64,000 nucleotides of DNA from Numidum massiliense (GCF_001375555.1 NZ_CTDZ01000009.1:2597758-2661757), one strand, 5' to 3'. Shown: positions 17,231 to 26,713, counted from the first letter of the stretch. Notes: a model not told the origin generated them from the sequence alone. Program-made: numbers and translations.

Positions 17231-18325
17231 CTATTTTAGCCTTTGCGAGGACGTTTTCATAAAAATACGTTCTCTGACGTATTTTATGACACTTTCCGTC
17301 GCATGAGTGACAAAATAGATGCTATTGGTTGGAAGGCCTATGCGGATCGTGTAAGGCACCCCACCTACTTTAAATTGTATATAACCGCCTTGGTGTTGTA
17401 AATGAGGTTTTAAAAAATCGTACATCGGAATGCCGCGTAGGTCCCTTCCTGACACGCCCATTCCCACCTTTTCCAACCCTCCTAAGATTAAACCAGTAAA
17501 CGGGATGCTAAAAAACTCGTTATCGAACGCTTCTTTCGCCTGTGTTAGCGTTTCTTGTAATTTGTCAAAATGACCTTCGTCAAAATATACATCCAAAGCT
17601 GACAGCACACTCACGACTGCCTTCGCCTGTTGCGACGTAATGTTGGCGAGTAGTAGTTCCGGCCGCGCGACTGCATCGACAAGCTCCCCGCTAAGGGCGT
17701 CAGCAACTTTTTCCACATCGTGCGCGAACGGTGCCAACAACTCCTGTTGGTCGAAAACGAGTGACCGCTCAGTTAAATCGGCGAAGCTAGCTGCAATACG
17801 CGCCGCATAGCGCGCCTCGGAACGGATCTCGACACACCCACTATTTTCGTCGACATAAACCGTTCCCGTACTGCAGCGCGGGTGCGCCACCATCTCCGAG
17901 CCGTAAAAGTAACTCGTGACTCCCGTTTTAAACATAAAGCGCAAATAGTATGCGCCGTCCGTTCCCGCTGCGCCAATTAACGTTGGCGTCTCTGTTAGTT
18001 GATCTTGCGGATGGGGAATTTCAATTCTCTCGAACGGATTAAACGGGTGCTGCCGAATGAGCGACTCTTTCATCCCACTAAGCCTTTCGTCCGCTGCTAG
18101 ATACCACGTCACTGCCGTCCTTCCGGCTAAAATTTTATCTTGGTGCAATGCAAACACTTCATTTTGCAATTCCCTGTCATCTTTCACCTTTTTCCATACA
18201 CGCAACGCTAAATCGTGCACGTGACCGATTGACGGGACGTCCATCGCGTGACAAATTTGTCGTAACACATCTTTGGACAACCGGGTAAGGTCATTTAACA
18301 TAATAAGATTTTTAACCGTTAACAT
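17231..18325 (-). CDS. unknown 364-residue protein, first gene of the uncharacterised cluster
   Basis: Starts at ATG 18325 with a very strong GGGGGGAG site. Residues 8-50 (LTRLSKDVLRQICHAMDVPSIGHVHDLALRVWKKVK) resemble a SAP/Rho-N-like or LEM-type helix-extended-loop-helix. The middle (about 95-190) is beta-rich with aromatic residues (GAYYLRFMFKTGVTSYFYGSE). The C-terminal third contains GGLEKVGMGVSGRDLRG and a hydrophobic strand pair. There is no signal peptide, no membrane segment and no known catalytic motif. It heads the operon with the zinc-ribbon-like and 209-residue proteins. I cannot assign a function. Confidence 0.65.
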   Translation of the reverse strand: MLTVKNLIMLNDLTRLSKDVLRQICHAMDVPSIGHVHDLALRVWKKVKDDRELQNEVFALHQDKILAGRTAVTWYLAADERLSGMKESLIRQHPFNPFERIEIPHPQDQLTETPTLIGAAGTDGAYYLRFMFKTGVTSYFYGSEMVAHPRCSTGTVYVDENSGCVEIRSEARYAARIAASFADLTERSLVFDQQELLAPFAHDVEKVADALSGELVDAVARPELLLANITSQQAKAVVSVLSALDVYFDEGHFDKLQETLTQAKEAFDNEFFSIPFTGLILGGLEKVGMGVSGRDLRGIPMYDFLKPHLQHQGGYIQFKVGGVPYTIRIGLPTNSIYFVTHATESVIKYVRERIFMKTSSQRLK

Positions 18326-18442
18326 TAGAAACTCCCCCCTTTCCCCTCTTTATTTAATAACATTCGCGACACAAGCATATTATTCCTGCAATGGTTTTAT
18401 TAATTTCGTACCAACAGTTAACCTGCCACACCCGCTTTGTCG

Positions 18443-19927
18443 TCAAAAAAGTGACGGCTGGCTGCACTTACTTTCTAACCGCGCGATCCGCTTCTTAAAC
18501 GCCTTCCGTTCCTGTTCCCGCCTCCGCTCGCCTCCCCGCAACAAGCGGCCGGATTCCCGCCAGATCTCATATGCCTTCTCCGCATAATACAGCGCTTCGT
18601 CAAACTGCTTGTACTGATGTTCGTACGCCTTCGCTAGTTCAATGTAAGGCTCGTCGTCGAGCTTCGGCCCATTCTGACAACAGTCTTGCCACAGCGCCAC
18701 CGCCTCCGTCCACTGCCCCTTCTTTTTATATAAGTTCGCCGCCGCCTTTTTCGCGCGATACGTCACCGCCTTTTCTGTCTGTACCGCACGGCGACATGCG
18801 TAGCGGTAACTAGTGAGCGCGCGTTCGTGCTCTCCGACAGCTTCATACCAGCGGCCGACCTCGTAATGTTCTTCCGCCGCTAACGATTCGTCTGCCAGCC
18901 CGAGAAGTAACGTCGACACGTGCGTATACAAACTAATGAGCGACAACACATCGGCCTCGTTATGCCGGAACACGGTCAAAATATCGGTCGGATCGTTGTG
19001 CCGCAAATAGTCAAAGTAGAGCAAAGGGGCTAAACTACCAGGAGTGTCATCCCTGCGGACGATGCCGAGCTTCTCCCGCTCCACGATCGACAGCCTAAGC
19101 GACGGCAGCTGATGCTTCCACAGGCGACGCGCCGCGTGGAGCAAGTCGTAGTGAGGGAGCGACGGTAACGACGGCGACACATCCCGCACGAAGGTGTGGC
19201 GCGTTTTGACTTGCGGCCAGTCAAACGCTTTTCCGTTATACGTCACTAACCGCTGGTCCTCATGCATGTCGATTAAAAAATAGTAATACAAAGCCGCTTC
19301 CGCCTGAGGTTCCGGTAAAAAATACTGCTTCACCCGCACGCCGTCCGGTAACAATTGCGCCGTCCCGAGTAAAAACACCGTATTACCCGCCCCGCCACTG
19401 AGCCCCGTCGTCTCCGTATCAAAAAAAAGCAAGTCTTCACATTGAGCACCTTGAGTTGACAACGGGTGCGTATAACCGTAGTCGTGCCACTTGGCAACGA
19501 TTGCCGCCAAGTCTCCGAACGCATAACGCCCCCACCGCGCGTCGCGCGCATAAACCCGCTCCCGCACGAGACACGGCTGCCCTTGGAACGTCTCCCGCCG
19601 CACCTCTGCCGTCGCCCACTTGTCCCAATGAGTGAGGGCCGTCCCTTCCTCAGTAGAAGCTGCCTGTTGCGGCTCGTTACCGGTAGCACGCGATTCCTGT
19701 ACCCGTGCCCGCGCCTCGTCAACGTTAGTATGCGACTTCTGCACCTGTTCCAAGGCAGCGGCAGTTTGCGACTTCTGTTCCATGGCAGCGGTAGATCCCG
19801 ACTCCTGCAACTGTCGATCGGTTGAGGTAGATTGCGAGTCTACCATTTGTCCTTCTGCCGCTCCCTTACGCTCTTCCTCTATCACAATATGCTTTTTCAA
19901 CCGGTTTAACTTGCGCCGGAGGGACAT
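18443..19927 (-). CDS. mrfB: MrfB/YprB 3'-5' exonuclease
   Basis: 494 residues. After a variable, Gln/Thr/Ser-rich N-terminal part (to about residue 95) comes a DnaQ-like RNase H-fold exonuclease with ExoI motif FFDTETTGL near 170, YNGKAFDWPQVKTRH (ExoII) near 235 and HNEADVLSL (ExoIII) near 323. The C-terminal half holds TPR-like helices (YEVGRWYEAVGEHERALTSYRYA onward). In B. subtilis MrfA and MrfB repair mitomycin C-type DNA damage. The start overlaps the 3' end of the helicase gene by 22 bp, which indicates co-translation. Confidence 0.9.
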   Translation of the reverse strand: MSLRRKLNRLKKHIVIEEERKGAAEGQMVDSQSTSTDRQLQESGSTAAMEQKSQTAAALEQVQKSHTNVDEARARVQESRATGNEPQQAASTEEGTALTHWDKWATAEVRRETFQGQPCLVRERVYARDARWGRYAFGDLAAIVAKWHDYGYTHPLSTQGAQCEDLLFFDTETTGLSGGAGNTVFLLGTAQLLPDGVRVKQYFLPEPQAEAALYYYFLIDMHEDQRLVTYNGKAFDWPQVKTRHTFVRDVSPSLPSLPHYDLLHAARRLWKHQLPSLRLSIVEREKLGIVRRDDTPGSLAPLLYFDYLRHNDPTDILTVFRHNEADVLSLISLYTHVSTLLLGLADESLAAEEHYEVGRWYEAVGEHERALTSYRYACRRAVQTEKAVTYRAKKAAANLYKKKGQWTEAVALWQDCCQNGPKLDDEPYIELAKAYEHQYKQFDEALYYAEKAYEIWRESGRLLRGGERRREQERKAFKKRIARLESKCSQPSLF

Positions 19928-22263
19928 GTCGTCATCTCCTTCGTCTGTTGCAGAAGATCCAGCGCCAACTGCTTACCGTTCCCTTCCCCATCCGAAATGC
20001 CGATACAGGACGGACAGCCACTGCTACACGGACACTGCGCGATCAATTCGTACGCTTCCGCCAAAATGACGTCGAAATCGCGGTATACTTGTTCACTTAG
20101 CCCGATACCCCCTGGATAGCGGTCGTACAAAAAAATTGTCGGCTTTTCCGAGTGCACCGCCTTCACTTGCGGCACGACATGTAAATCGTGCGCCTCACAC
20201 ATGACGAACAGCGGCGCCACGTGACGCAATACGTGCGCCACTCCCGCCAGCCCTTGCTCTACCGCCTCCGGCGACATACTGGCTACGACAGGTTCGTTAA
20301 AACTGAGCCACGTCGCTGTCGTGTGCAACTCTTCTTCCGGCAAGTGAATCGGACCGGAACCGATATTTTCGTGTGTCGCAAATTTAATCTTTTTAAAAAT
20401 CGTCGCCATCGCATTGACGGTTACATCGCCGAACGCGCGATCACAAGCCAGACGCTCTTCGTGACGGTCCACTTCGAGCACTTTCAGTGAAATCGCTAAG
20501 TTGGCATCGGTGTAATAATCGACGTCCACTTCGCGGACGAACGCTTTTTTCTCCTCGTAGTCTAGTTTTTCCACCTGATACTGTTTGCCTTGGTGCAAGT
20601 AAATCGCCTCTTCGTGCAACAACGTCATCGCACTGAAACGGTCCATCTCCCCGATCACTTGCACGGCGGCGACATCCGTCTGATCGACGATGACGATGTT
20701 TTCTTGCGAAGCGGAACGCAAACTAATGTTGTGCGCCGGAAACGATTGGTTCATCCAAAACCACTGATCGCCTTGTCTGTGCAACACTTGCTCCTCCGTC
20801 AAAAAATCGAGCACATCTTCCACTTCCGTCGCTGTCACCGTCCCAAAGGACTCGCCCGCTTTGAACGGCAACTCAAACGCCGCACATTTTAGATGGTCGA
20901 CGAGAATAATTAAGTTGTCCGGGTTAATACGCGCCGCTTCCGGTGAGCGCCGAAAGAAATAGTCCGGATGCTGAATGACATACTGATCTAACGGCGACGA
21001 GCTCGCCACTAATACGACGACGGCTTCCCCTTGCCGCCGCCCGGCGCGTCCTGCCTGCTGCCACGTACTGGCAATCGACCCCGGGTAGCCGGTCAACACA
21101 CACGCCTGCAGTTGGCCGATGTCGACCCCAAGCTCTAACGCGTTCGTACTGACGACGCCGATCACGTCGCCACGGCGCAATCCCTGTTCAATTTCCCGCC
21201 GCTCACGCGGTAAATAACCGCCGCGGTAACCGCGAATCGCTTTTGGCTCGAGCTGTTTTTTTACGAGTTCTTGCAAATATTTGAGGACGATTTCCACCCT
21301 CACGCGGCTACGCGCAAACACGATCGTCTGGATGCGTTCGCGCAAAAATAGGCTAGCGATGGCGCGTGCCTCTAGTGTTGCACTGCGCCGAATATTGAGT
21401 GGCTGATTCACAACCGGCGGATTGTAAAACAAAAAGTGTTTCCGTCCGACCGGCGCCCCGTTGTTGGCGACGAGTCGCACTTTTTCTCCCGTCAACGCCT
21501 CGGCAAGCTCCACCGGGTTGGCAATTGTCGCCGATGTACAAATAAATATGGGCCGGCTGCCGTAATACGCACAGATTCGCTTTAAGCGGCGCAATACATT
21601 GGCGACGTGACTGCCAAATACGCCGCGATACGTATGCAGCTCATCGATAACGACGTACTTTAAGTTTTCAAACAGCGAAATCCACTTTGTATGGTGGGGC
21701 AAAATCGCCGTATGTAGCATGTCCGGATTCGTCATGACGATCTGTCCCGCCTTGCGGATCACTTGGCGAATGTTCCCCGGCGTGTCACCGTCGTACGTAT
21801 ACCCTTTTATATCTAAACCGATCGCAGCAACTAGTTCACTCAGTTCGCTTTTTTGATCTTGCGCCAACGCCTTCGTCGGAAACAAGTACAGCGCACGACT
21901 CGCCCCATCATTTGCAATCGCCTGTAGCACCGGTAAGTTGTAACAGAGCGTCTTGCCGGAAGCCGTCGGCGTCACCGCGACGAAGTGCTCGCCTTCTACC
22001 GCCGCGTCGTACGCGGTGCGCTGGTGCGTGTACAAGCGCGCAATCCCTCGCTTGGTCAGTGCCTCACGTAGCTTCGGGTGCAGGTCGCCCGGAAACGGCA
22101 CCGTCTGTGCTGCTTTTTCCTCCGTCGTCCGCCAGTGGACGATTTGTTCCTTAAGGCGCACATCCTCGCGCAACGTCTGTAACACGTCTGGCAGTCGTTT
22201 GCGTCCGATCACATCGATCACCTCATCCGTTCTCCCCCTATTGTATCGAATAGACGTTCGCAA
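19906..22263 (-). CDS. mrfA: MrfA/YprA DEAD/DEAH-box DNA helicase
   Basis: 785 residues. Superfamily 2 helicase core: Walker A TPTASGKT near residue 100, VTNPDMLHT-like motif Ib, DELH box near 206, SAT motif and QAGRAGRR (motif VI) near 410. The C-terminal region is the DUF1998/MrfA zinc domain with four Cys in CPCSSGCPSC at 744-753, a known metal-binding feature of the family. It unwinds DNA in the excision of mitomycin adducts together with MrfB encoded just downstream. Length and motifs are complete. Confidence 0.93.
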   Translation of the reverse strand: MRTSIRYNRGRTDEVIDVIGRKRLPDVLQTLREDVRLKEQIVHWRTTEEKAAQTVPFPGDLHPKLREALTKRGIARLYTHQRTAYDAAVEGEHFVAVTPTASGKTLCYNLPVLQAIANDGASRALYLFPTKALAQDQKSELSELVAAIGLDIKGYTYDGDTPGNIRQVIRKAGQIVMTNPDMLHTAILPHHTKWISLFENLKYVVIDELHTYRGVFGSHVANVLRRLKRICAYYGSRPIFICTSATIANPVELAEALTGEKVRLVANNGAPVGRKHFLFYNPPVVNQPLNIRRSATLEARAIASLFLRERIQTIVFARSRVRVEIVLKYLQELVKKQLEPKAIRGYRGGYLPRERREIEQGLRRGDVIGVVSTNALELGVDIGQLQACVLTGYPGSIASTWQQAGRAGRRQGEAVVVLVASSSPLDQYVIQHPDYFFRRSPEAARINPDNLIILVDHLKCAAFELPFKAGESFGTVTATEVEDVLDFLTEEQVLHRQGDQWFWMNQSFPAHNISLRSASQENIVIVDQTDVAAVQVIGEMDRFSAMTLLHEEAIYLHQGKQYQVEKLDYEEKKAFVREVDVDYYTDANLAISLKVLEVDRHEERLACDRAFGDVTVNAMATIFKKIKFATHENIGSGPIHLPEEELHTTATWLSFNEPVVASMSPEAVEQGLAGVAHVLRHVAPLFVMCEAHDLHVVPQVKAVHSEKPTIFLYDRYPGGIGLSEQVYRDFDVILAEAYELIAQCPCSSGCPSCIGISDGEGNGKQLALDLLQQTKEMTTCPSGAS

Positions 22264-22415
22264 GGGAACTAGTTAGTTTTTGATGTCGAAATAAATAAAT
22301 GGTACGCAACACAGTCGCAGTCAGCTATAATAAGTAAAATCAGCAACATACATGCTTACGGCATAACTTTTTGTTTTTGGTTGACACGGCATTCTAACGG
22401 CAAAGGAGGACGATC

Positions 22416-22862
22416 ATGAGCGACGATCTGCGTGACGATAAGCAGCAACCCGAGCAACAGCAAACCGCAAACGAGCAGCGACGCCCGGGACCGCAACGCG
22501 CATCCCTACATTGGCTCGACGAAATCTTTAAGGAACACGAACAGAAAGGTGACTTTGACGACTTGCCGGGCAAAGGGAAACCGATTGCGAAGGAATCACT
22601 ACAAGGCGATACGTTTAATAACGTGTTAAAAAACGCCAACTTCTTACCTCCGTGGCTTGAACTGCAGCACGATATACGCGACGCGATCGGCACGTTACTC
22701 GAGCGAATCAAACGGGACGATCCCGCGCTGAATGTAAACGCCGAGATCAAAGCTATTAATAAGAAAATAAAGAAGTACAACTTTGACTGCCCGACACCCG
22801 TCCTGCAAAAAGCCCCCATTACCGCCGACAACATTCAGCGGCAATACGAATACTGGAAATGA
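22416..22862 (+). CDS. DUF1992 (DnaJ-C28-like) family protein
   Basis: 148 residues. A polar Gln/Asp-rich start is followed by the conserved domain HWLDEIFKEHEQKGDFDDLPGKGKPI, NVLKNANFLPPWLELQHDI and a helical end. This is the conserved domain also found in DnaJ homologue subfamily C member 28. It lacks a J domain. The function is unknown. A clear GCAAAGGAGG site stands six bases before the ATG. It is transcribed divergently from mrfA. Confidence 0.85.
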   Translation: MSDDLRDDKQQPEQQQTANEQRRPGPQRASLHWLDEIFKEHEQKGDFDDLPGKGKPIAKESLQGDTFNNVLKNANFLPPWLELQHDIRDAIGTLLERIKRDDPALNVNAEIKAINKKIKKYNFDCPTPVLQKAPITADNIQRQYEYWK

Positions 22863-22922
22863 GCACTGGCCTTTTCGGGGTAAGGACGCCCTTACCCCCT
22901 ACACACGAGACATGCTGTTACT

Positions 22923-23765
22923 TTACTCTTCTACTAATAACAAGTCCTCTTCGTCCAAGGCAAGCGGATTTTGGGGCGTACGTTTGGAAAGGTCATTTAA
23001 GATCGAAAGGAATTTGTTCGCTTCGCGCGTGACGTGGTCCGCTAAGAGTGGGTTAATGATACTTAAAGATTGACACTGTCGAATTAAGTCGCGCGCGTCC
23101 TTTTTAAAGTTGCGTAAATCGGTCGTCGCCATTTGCACGTCTGTTGTAAAGCGCGTCAGTGTGTTAAAAAATGACGGCTCCGTTTGCTTGACCATCGACT
23201 CTAAATCCCGCGCTTGAGCTAACAGTTGATCAAACTCATCGGAAAACGTATTCGCGACCGTCACCAGCTTCCGCTCAGATTGGTCGAGTAAAGAAGCGAT
23301 AAATTTACTGTGATCAGCCATAATACGTAGCCAAAAAACATTTTCGTCTACGATGCGGTCAGCTAGCGGTTCCGACATTCCACGGTTCAAGTTCCGCAAT
23401 GTTTCTACGAAATAACCGGCTTCTCGCGCTATGTGATCAATCAACAGCGGGAAATTAAACCCGTTTATTTTGCACTGGATGATGAGCAGGAGCACGTTCG
23501 ATTTAAACTCGCGAAACCGTCGCGCGAGCATAATAGTGCCTTCATTAAATCGCCGTACCACATCCGGATCCCGACGTAGCGCTCTCACGTCGGTCAGTCG
23601 TCGATCGAACATGACGAAGAACTGATCCGCTTCGCGAATCAACTTCTTATCGCTGCGATCAAATCCTTCGGACATAAATAACGCATGTTCCTTCATAATT
23701 CGCAACCAAAATAAACTTTCGTTAATCGACTGTTGTACAAACTCCGCTTCACTGATGGTAGCCAT
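22923..23765 (-). CDS. DUF2935 family protein (duplicated four-helix bundle)
   Basis: About 280 residues made of two similar halves, each beginning ESLFWLRIMKEHALFM / ENVFWLRIMADHSKFI and containing a conserved LLIDHIAREAGYF / LLADHVTREANKF helix with His and Glu that may bind metal. This is the DUF2935 arrangement found in spore-forming Firmicutes. Relatives are sometimes linked to iron or cellular stress, but no function is established. I prefer the ATG at 23765 (MATISEAEF), which sits nine bases after GGAGAGGA, over the GTG two codons upstream. Confidence 0.85.
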   Translation of the reverse strand: MATISEAEFVQQSINESLFWLRIMKEHALFMSEGFDRSDKKLIREADQFFVMFDRRLTDVRALRRDPDVVRRFNEGTIMLARRFREFKSNVLLLIIQCKINGFNFPLLIDHIAREAGYFVETLRNLNRGMSEPLADRIVDENVFWLRIMADHSKFIASLLDQSERKLVTVANTFSDEFDQLLAQARDLESMVKQTEPSFFNTLTRFTTDVQMATTDLRNFKKDARDLIRQCQSLSIINPLLADHVTREANKFLSILNDLSKRTPQNPLALDEEDLLLVEE

Positions 23766-23967
23766 ACGCACGCTTCCTCTCCCTCATAACCATTTTGGCT
23801 GATTTTGGCTATCGTACAAATGCCTATACATATTTGCATCGTACGATTTTTACGGGCTATTGTGCTAAGGAAAACGCCTATTTTTGTAGGCCATCTACCG
23901 CAGGTCACACCGTCCGGCGCATAGGCGTACGATACAAATAAAATACACGTAAAAGGAGCTAAACAAC

Positions 23968-24204
23968 GTGAGTCAAAAATTCCCCCTGTTTTGTTACACC
24001 GCCAGTCGTACATGTCCCGAACCGGATACGACGATTACGCTATCCGATCTGATCGATAGTCCCCCAGACATTACCGCTCTAGAAAACGAGCTCGGACGAA
24101 AGATACGGCAGGAGCTACGTCGTCTCGGCCCAGCACCCTTGCGCCGCATTCCACGATCGAAAAAACGCCCCTCGATCGAATGCCGTATTTTAAACTTTAA
24201 ATAA
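23968..24204 (+). CDS. small hypothetical protein
   Basis: 78 residues starting at GTG 23968, eight bases after AAAAGGAG, so translation looks real. It is hydrophilic with two Cys (C9 and C16 in LFCYTASRTC), an acidic/proline middle and a basic end RRIPRSKKRPSIECRILNFK. No family is recognised. A hairpin follows the stop. Confidence 0.55.
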   Translation: MSQKFPLFCYTASRTCPEPDTTITLSDLIDSPPDITALENELGRKIRQELRRLGPAPLRRIPRSKKRPSIECRILNFK

Positions 24205-24223
24205 GACGTTTTTCACGGCTTGC

Positions 24224-24250
24224 AGGCATGCGGTACGTACACCGTATGCC
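24224..24250 (+). terminator. hairpin after the small protein gene
   Basis: GGCATGCGGT pairs with ACCGTATGCC (one wobble). The following T-tract is weak (TTGATCCTCTTT). Confidence 0.45.
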
Positions 24251-24258
24251 TTGATCCT

Positions 24259-24303
24259 CTTTATCCCACCAAACTTTATCCCACCAAACCTTATCCCACC
24301 AAA
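24259..24303. repeat. 15-bp tandem repeat, three copies
   Basis: CTTTATCCCACCAAA at 24259 and 24274, and CCTTATCCCACCAAA at 24289, end to end, upstream of the TetR promoter. Confidence 0.85.
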
Positions 24304-24340
24304 AAACATCTCCCCTAGAACGATATCTTTGATATTTCCC

Positions 24341-24388
24341 TTGCATTCAAAACTATCTTGCACTAAAATTAAACCGAACAGTCAGTTT
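24341..24388 (+). promoter_or_regulatory. promoter and TetR-type operator
   Basis: TTGCAT (24341-24346), a 17-bp spacer and TAAAAT (24364-24369). It is followed by the imperfect palindrome AAACCGAACAGTCAGTTT (24371-24388), whose AACTGACTGTTC half is typical of TetR-family sites. Autoregulation of the next gene is likely. Confidence 0.6.
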
Positions 24389-24402
24389 AGGGAGCGTGGA
24401 AG

Positions 24403-24999
24403 ATGACGCCATCCAAATCCAAAAGCGAGCAAAAACGCGCGTACATTTTGGATCGCGCTCAGGAAGTATTTATTCGTAGAGGGTACGCAGCGACGTCAAT
24501 GGAAGATTTGGTGCGACATTGCGAGGTAAGTAAAGGCAGTATTTATTACCATTTCACTAGCAAAGAAACACTTTTCTTGGCGTTGATCGAGCGGTATTTA
24601 AACGCGTGGGTTGCGGAATGGAAGCAGAAGGAAGCGCGTTACCCGACCGTCACAGAAAAACTGTACGGCATTGCCGAACATTACGTACTCGATACGCAAC
24701 ACCCACTGCTCAAGGTAGCGGAAGATTTTTACATGAGTCAACCGGCACAAAAAGTGCGCGTTAAGAGGCAAGTGTTAGACATCGTCCTGACACCGCGCCA
24801 GCTCTATAACGCCATTTTCCAAGAGGCGGAACACGTCGGGCTCATTGCTCCTGGTAGTGCCAAGAACGTCGCCATTGTTTTTGCCAGTTTGATTGACGGA
24901 TTGAACACGATTTACTACGAACGCACGCAAGAAGAAAAGAAACAGATGTATCAACAGGCAGTGAGCTATTTGTTGCACGGCGTTCTACACAAGCAGTAA
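24403..24999 (+). CDS. TetR family transcriptional regulator
   Basis: 198 residues. N-terminal TetR helix-turn-helix RAQEVFIRRGYAATSMEDLVRHCEVSKGSIYYHFTSKETLF (residues 18-56) and an all-helical ligand domain of the usual length. It has a palindromic site right at its own promoter. Its 3' neighbour 45 nt on is a membrane transporter of the AI-2E/PerM family, which it probably controls. The ligand is unknown. Confidence 0.9.
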   Translation: MTPSKSKSEQKRAYILDRAQEVFIRRGYAATSMEDLVRHCEVSKGSIYYHFTSKETLFLALIERYLNAWVAEWKQKEARYPTVTEKLYGIAEHYVLDTQHPLLKVAEDFYMSQPAQKVRVKRQVLDIVLTPRQLYNAIFQEAEHVGLIAPGSAKNVAIVFASLIDGLNTIYYERTQEEKKQMYQQAVSYLLHGVLHKQ

Positions 25000-25044
25000 C
25001 GATTGGCGCCAACGCGACTTGCCGTATCAGAAAGGAAGAACGCC

Positions 25045-26193
25045 ATGCCGATATTTAACGTGACACTCGTCCACCGCATTTTTCGCGCCGTGTGGGTCGC
25101 GATCGTGACCGTGACCGTGTGCGCACTGCTTTATTACAGTTTTCCGATCATCTATCCGTTTCTGCTCGCGTGGGTACTCGCTTACGCGATGAACCCACTC
25201 GTCCGCTTTTTCGAGCGCAAATGCCGCTTCCCGCGCTGGATCGCGGTCACGGCGACATTACTTTTGTTTGCAGCGGTTCTCTCGTTAATCGTTTTCGTGT
25301 TTACAACAAAAATCATCGCCGAATCATCCCACATTTTATCGTTACTGCAAGAACAACTGACACAGTTGCTCGAATGGCTGGACGACTATTTTCAATCCGC
25401 CGACTTCCAACACCTGCTGTCAGAAGTCACTACGATGATGAATATGACAGACGTACAGTCACTCTTGTCCGACATGACAAGTACGATTAGCAACGTCGGT
25501 ACGACGGTCATCACCTACTTGTTCACTTTCCTCAAATCGACCGTCCTCTTTCTACCTAAGTTCGTCGTCATCACCGTCATCGTCATGGTTGCCACGTTTC
25601 TCATCAGTAAGCAGTGGGACTCACTAGCGGAAAAAAGCGCCTCCCTCATCCCGAAGCGCGTCCGCAGTTCTATCAGCGCCTTGACTCACGACTTACAAAA
25701 AGCGCTCTTTGGCTACATTAAAGGCCATCTCATCCTCTCCAGCATCACGGCGTTTGTCTTTTATATCGGCCTGCTCATTCTTGGGGCACCAAACGCCTTC
25801 ACAATTGCCATTATCGGGGGGATAATCGACTTGATCCCACTCGTGGGCATCCCGGCAATCATCGTCCCTTGGTCAATTTTCGCCTTTTTTGACGGCAATG
25901 TTTTCTTAGGTACAGGCTTACTTGTCTTGTGGCCGATTATCCTTGCGACGCGACATTCGTTCGAGCCTAAAGTGTACGGCGCCAGCATCGGCCTCAACCC
26001 GCTCCTGTTGCTCGTCTTTATTTTCGCTGGCTTGAAGTTATTCGGCGTGCTCGGCATATTCATCGGCATTCTCGCCCTCGTCGCCCTTACGACGTTCCAG
26101 AAGGCGAATGTGTTCCGCGATTTGTGGCGCTACATTATGACCGGGAAAATGACTGATCCTGCGGTTGACCTCAAGGATGGGACAAAAGCCTAA
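25045..26193 (+). CDS. AI-2E/PerM-family transporter, sporulation protein YtvI-like
   Basis: 382 residues from ATG 25045, which follows AAAGGAAG at a good distance. An upstream in-frame GTG at 25003 lacks a site. About eight membrane segments occur with the family's pattern: two at the N terminus (CALLYYSFPIIYPFLLAWVLAYAMNPLVRFFE), a large polar loop (about 100-165), then GYIKGHLILSSITAFVFYIGLLILG, IIGGIIDLIPLVG and LNPLLLLVFIFAGLKLFG. The family includes YtvI, needed for sporulation in Bacillus, and putative signal-molecule or ion antiporters. The TetR gene upstream suggests inducible control, so a sporulation role is not assured. Confidence 0.8.
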   Translation: MPIFNVTLVHRIFRAVWVAIVTVTVCALLYYSFPIIYPFLLAWVLAYAMNPLVRFFERKCRFPRWIAVTATLLLFAAVLSLIVFVFTTKIIAESSHILSLLQEQLTQLLEWLDDYFQSADFQHLLSEVTTMMNMTDVQSLLSDMTSTISNVGTTVITYLFTFLKSTVLFLPKFVVITVIVMVATFLISKQWDSLAEKSASLIPKRVRSSISALTHDLQKALFGYIKGHLILSSITAFVFYIGLLILGAPNAFTIAIIGGIIDLIPLVGIPAIIVPWSIFAFFDGNVFLGTGLLVLWPIILATRHSFEPKVYGASIGLNPLLLLVFIFAGLKLFGVLGIFIGILALVALTTFQKANVFRDLWRYIMTGKMTDPAVDLKDGTKA

Positions 26194-26267
26194 AAGATGG
26201 ACAACCCTTTATCGGAATGAATTGGGCGTCATTCGCATGTTACACGATGTATAGTGTTCGAAACACC

Positions 26268-26302
26268 AACAAGGGGACGCCCTCCGTTCCCCCTTGTTTT
26301 TT
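26268..26302 (+). terminator. terminator after the tetR-ytvI pair
   Basis: AACAAGGGG (26268-26276) pairs with CCCCTTGTT (26290-26298), with TTTTTT following. Confidence 0.85.
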
Positions 26303-26442
26303 GATAAAAAAGGAAGACTCTGATTCATAAACGATACCCTGACTAAAAAGACGGGGTTTTATTTTTTTTCCTTGCAAACACTACGAAATAGTCGGGAGCA
26401 AAAGCGAGTAACCGAAATAGTGCTGACGGGAGTGATTAAAAG

Positions 26443-26616
26443 GTGAAAAAAGACCGTAACGAGTGGAAGAAATCGGATACACTAACACTAAGCAAGGCTC
26501 AGTCGGCTCGTCCCTTAGAGAAAAAAACGGGAACCGCGCAGCAAACCGAGGCGGCACAGACGGCGGCAAAATCCGACGACTTACGTTACCCGAATGCCGA
26601 CGAAATTTACGACTAA
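26443..26616 (+). CDS. short hypothetical protein, 57 residues
   Basis: GTG 26443 to TAA 26616, with GGGAG ten bases upstream. The product is very hydrophilic (KKDRNEWKKSDTLTLSKAQS), rich in Lys, Thr, Ala and Gln, and ends RYPNADEIYD. It has no hydrophobic segment. The style recalls small sporulation or spore-coat peptides, but no family is recognised. A hairpin lies 29 nt after the stop. Confidence 0.4.
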   Translation: MKKDRNEWKKSDTLTLSKAQSARPLEKKTGTAQQTEAAQTAAKSDDLRYPNADEIYD

Positions 26617-26644
26617 TATAACGCTGCCGGATCGGCCAGTCAAA

Positions 26645-26671
26645 CTAGGGAGAGTGCTCGATTCTCCCTAG
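26645..26671 (+). terminator. hairpin after the 57-residue ORF
   Basis: Perfect 9-bp stem CTAGGGAGA / TCTCCCTAG with a 9-nt loop. It has no strong T-tract. Confidence 0.4.
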
Positions 26672-26713
26672 CTACTTTACTTCTGCCTTCTAAAGCAAAC
26701 CAGTCAAATAAAA

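Noticed and set aside
24259-24303. CRISPR array
   Set aside because: Units of 15 bp are directly adjacent with no spacers, and no cas gene is in the window.
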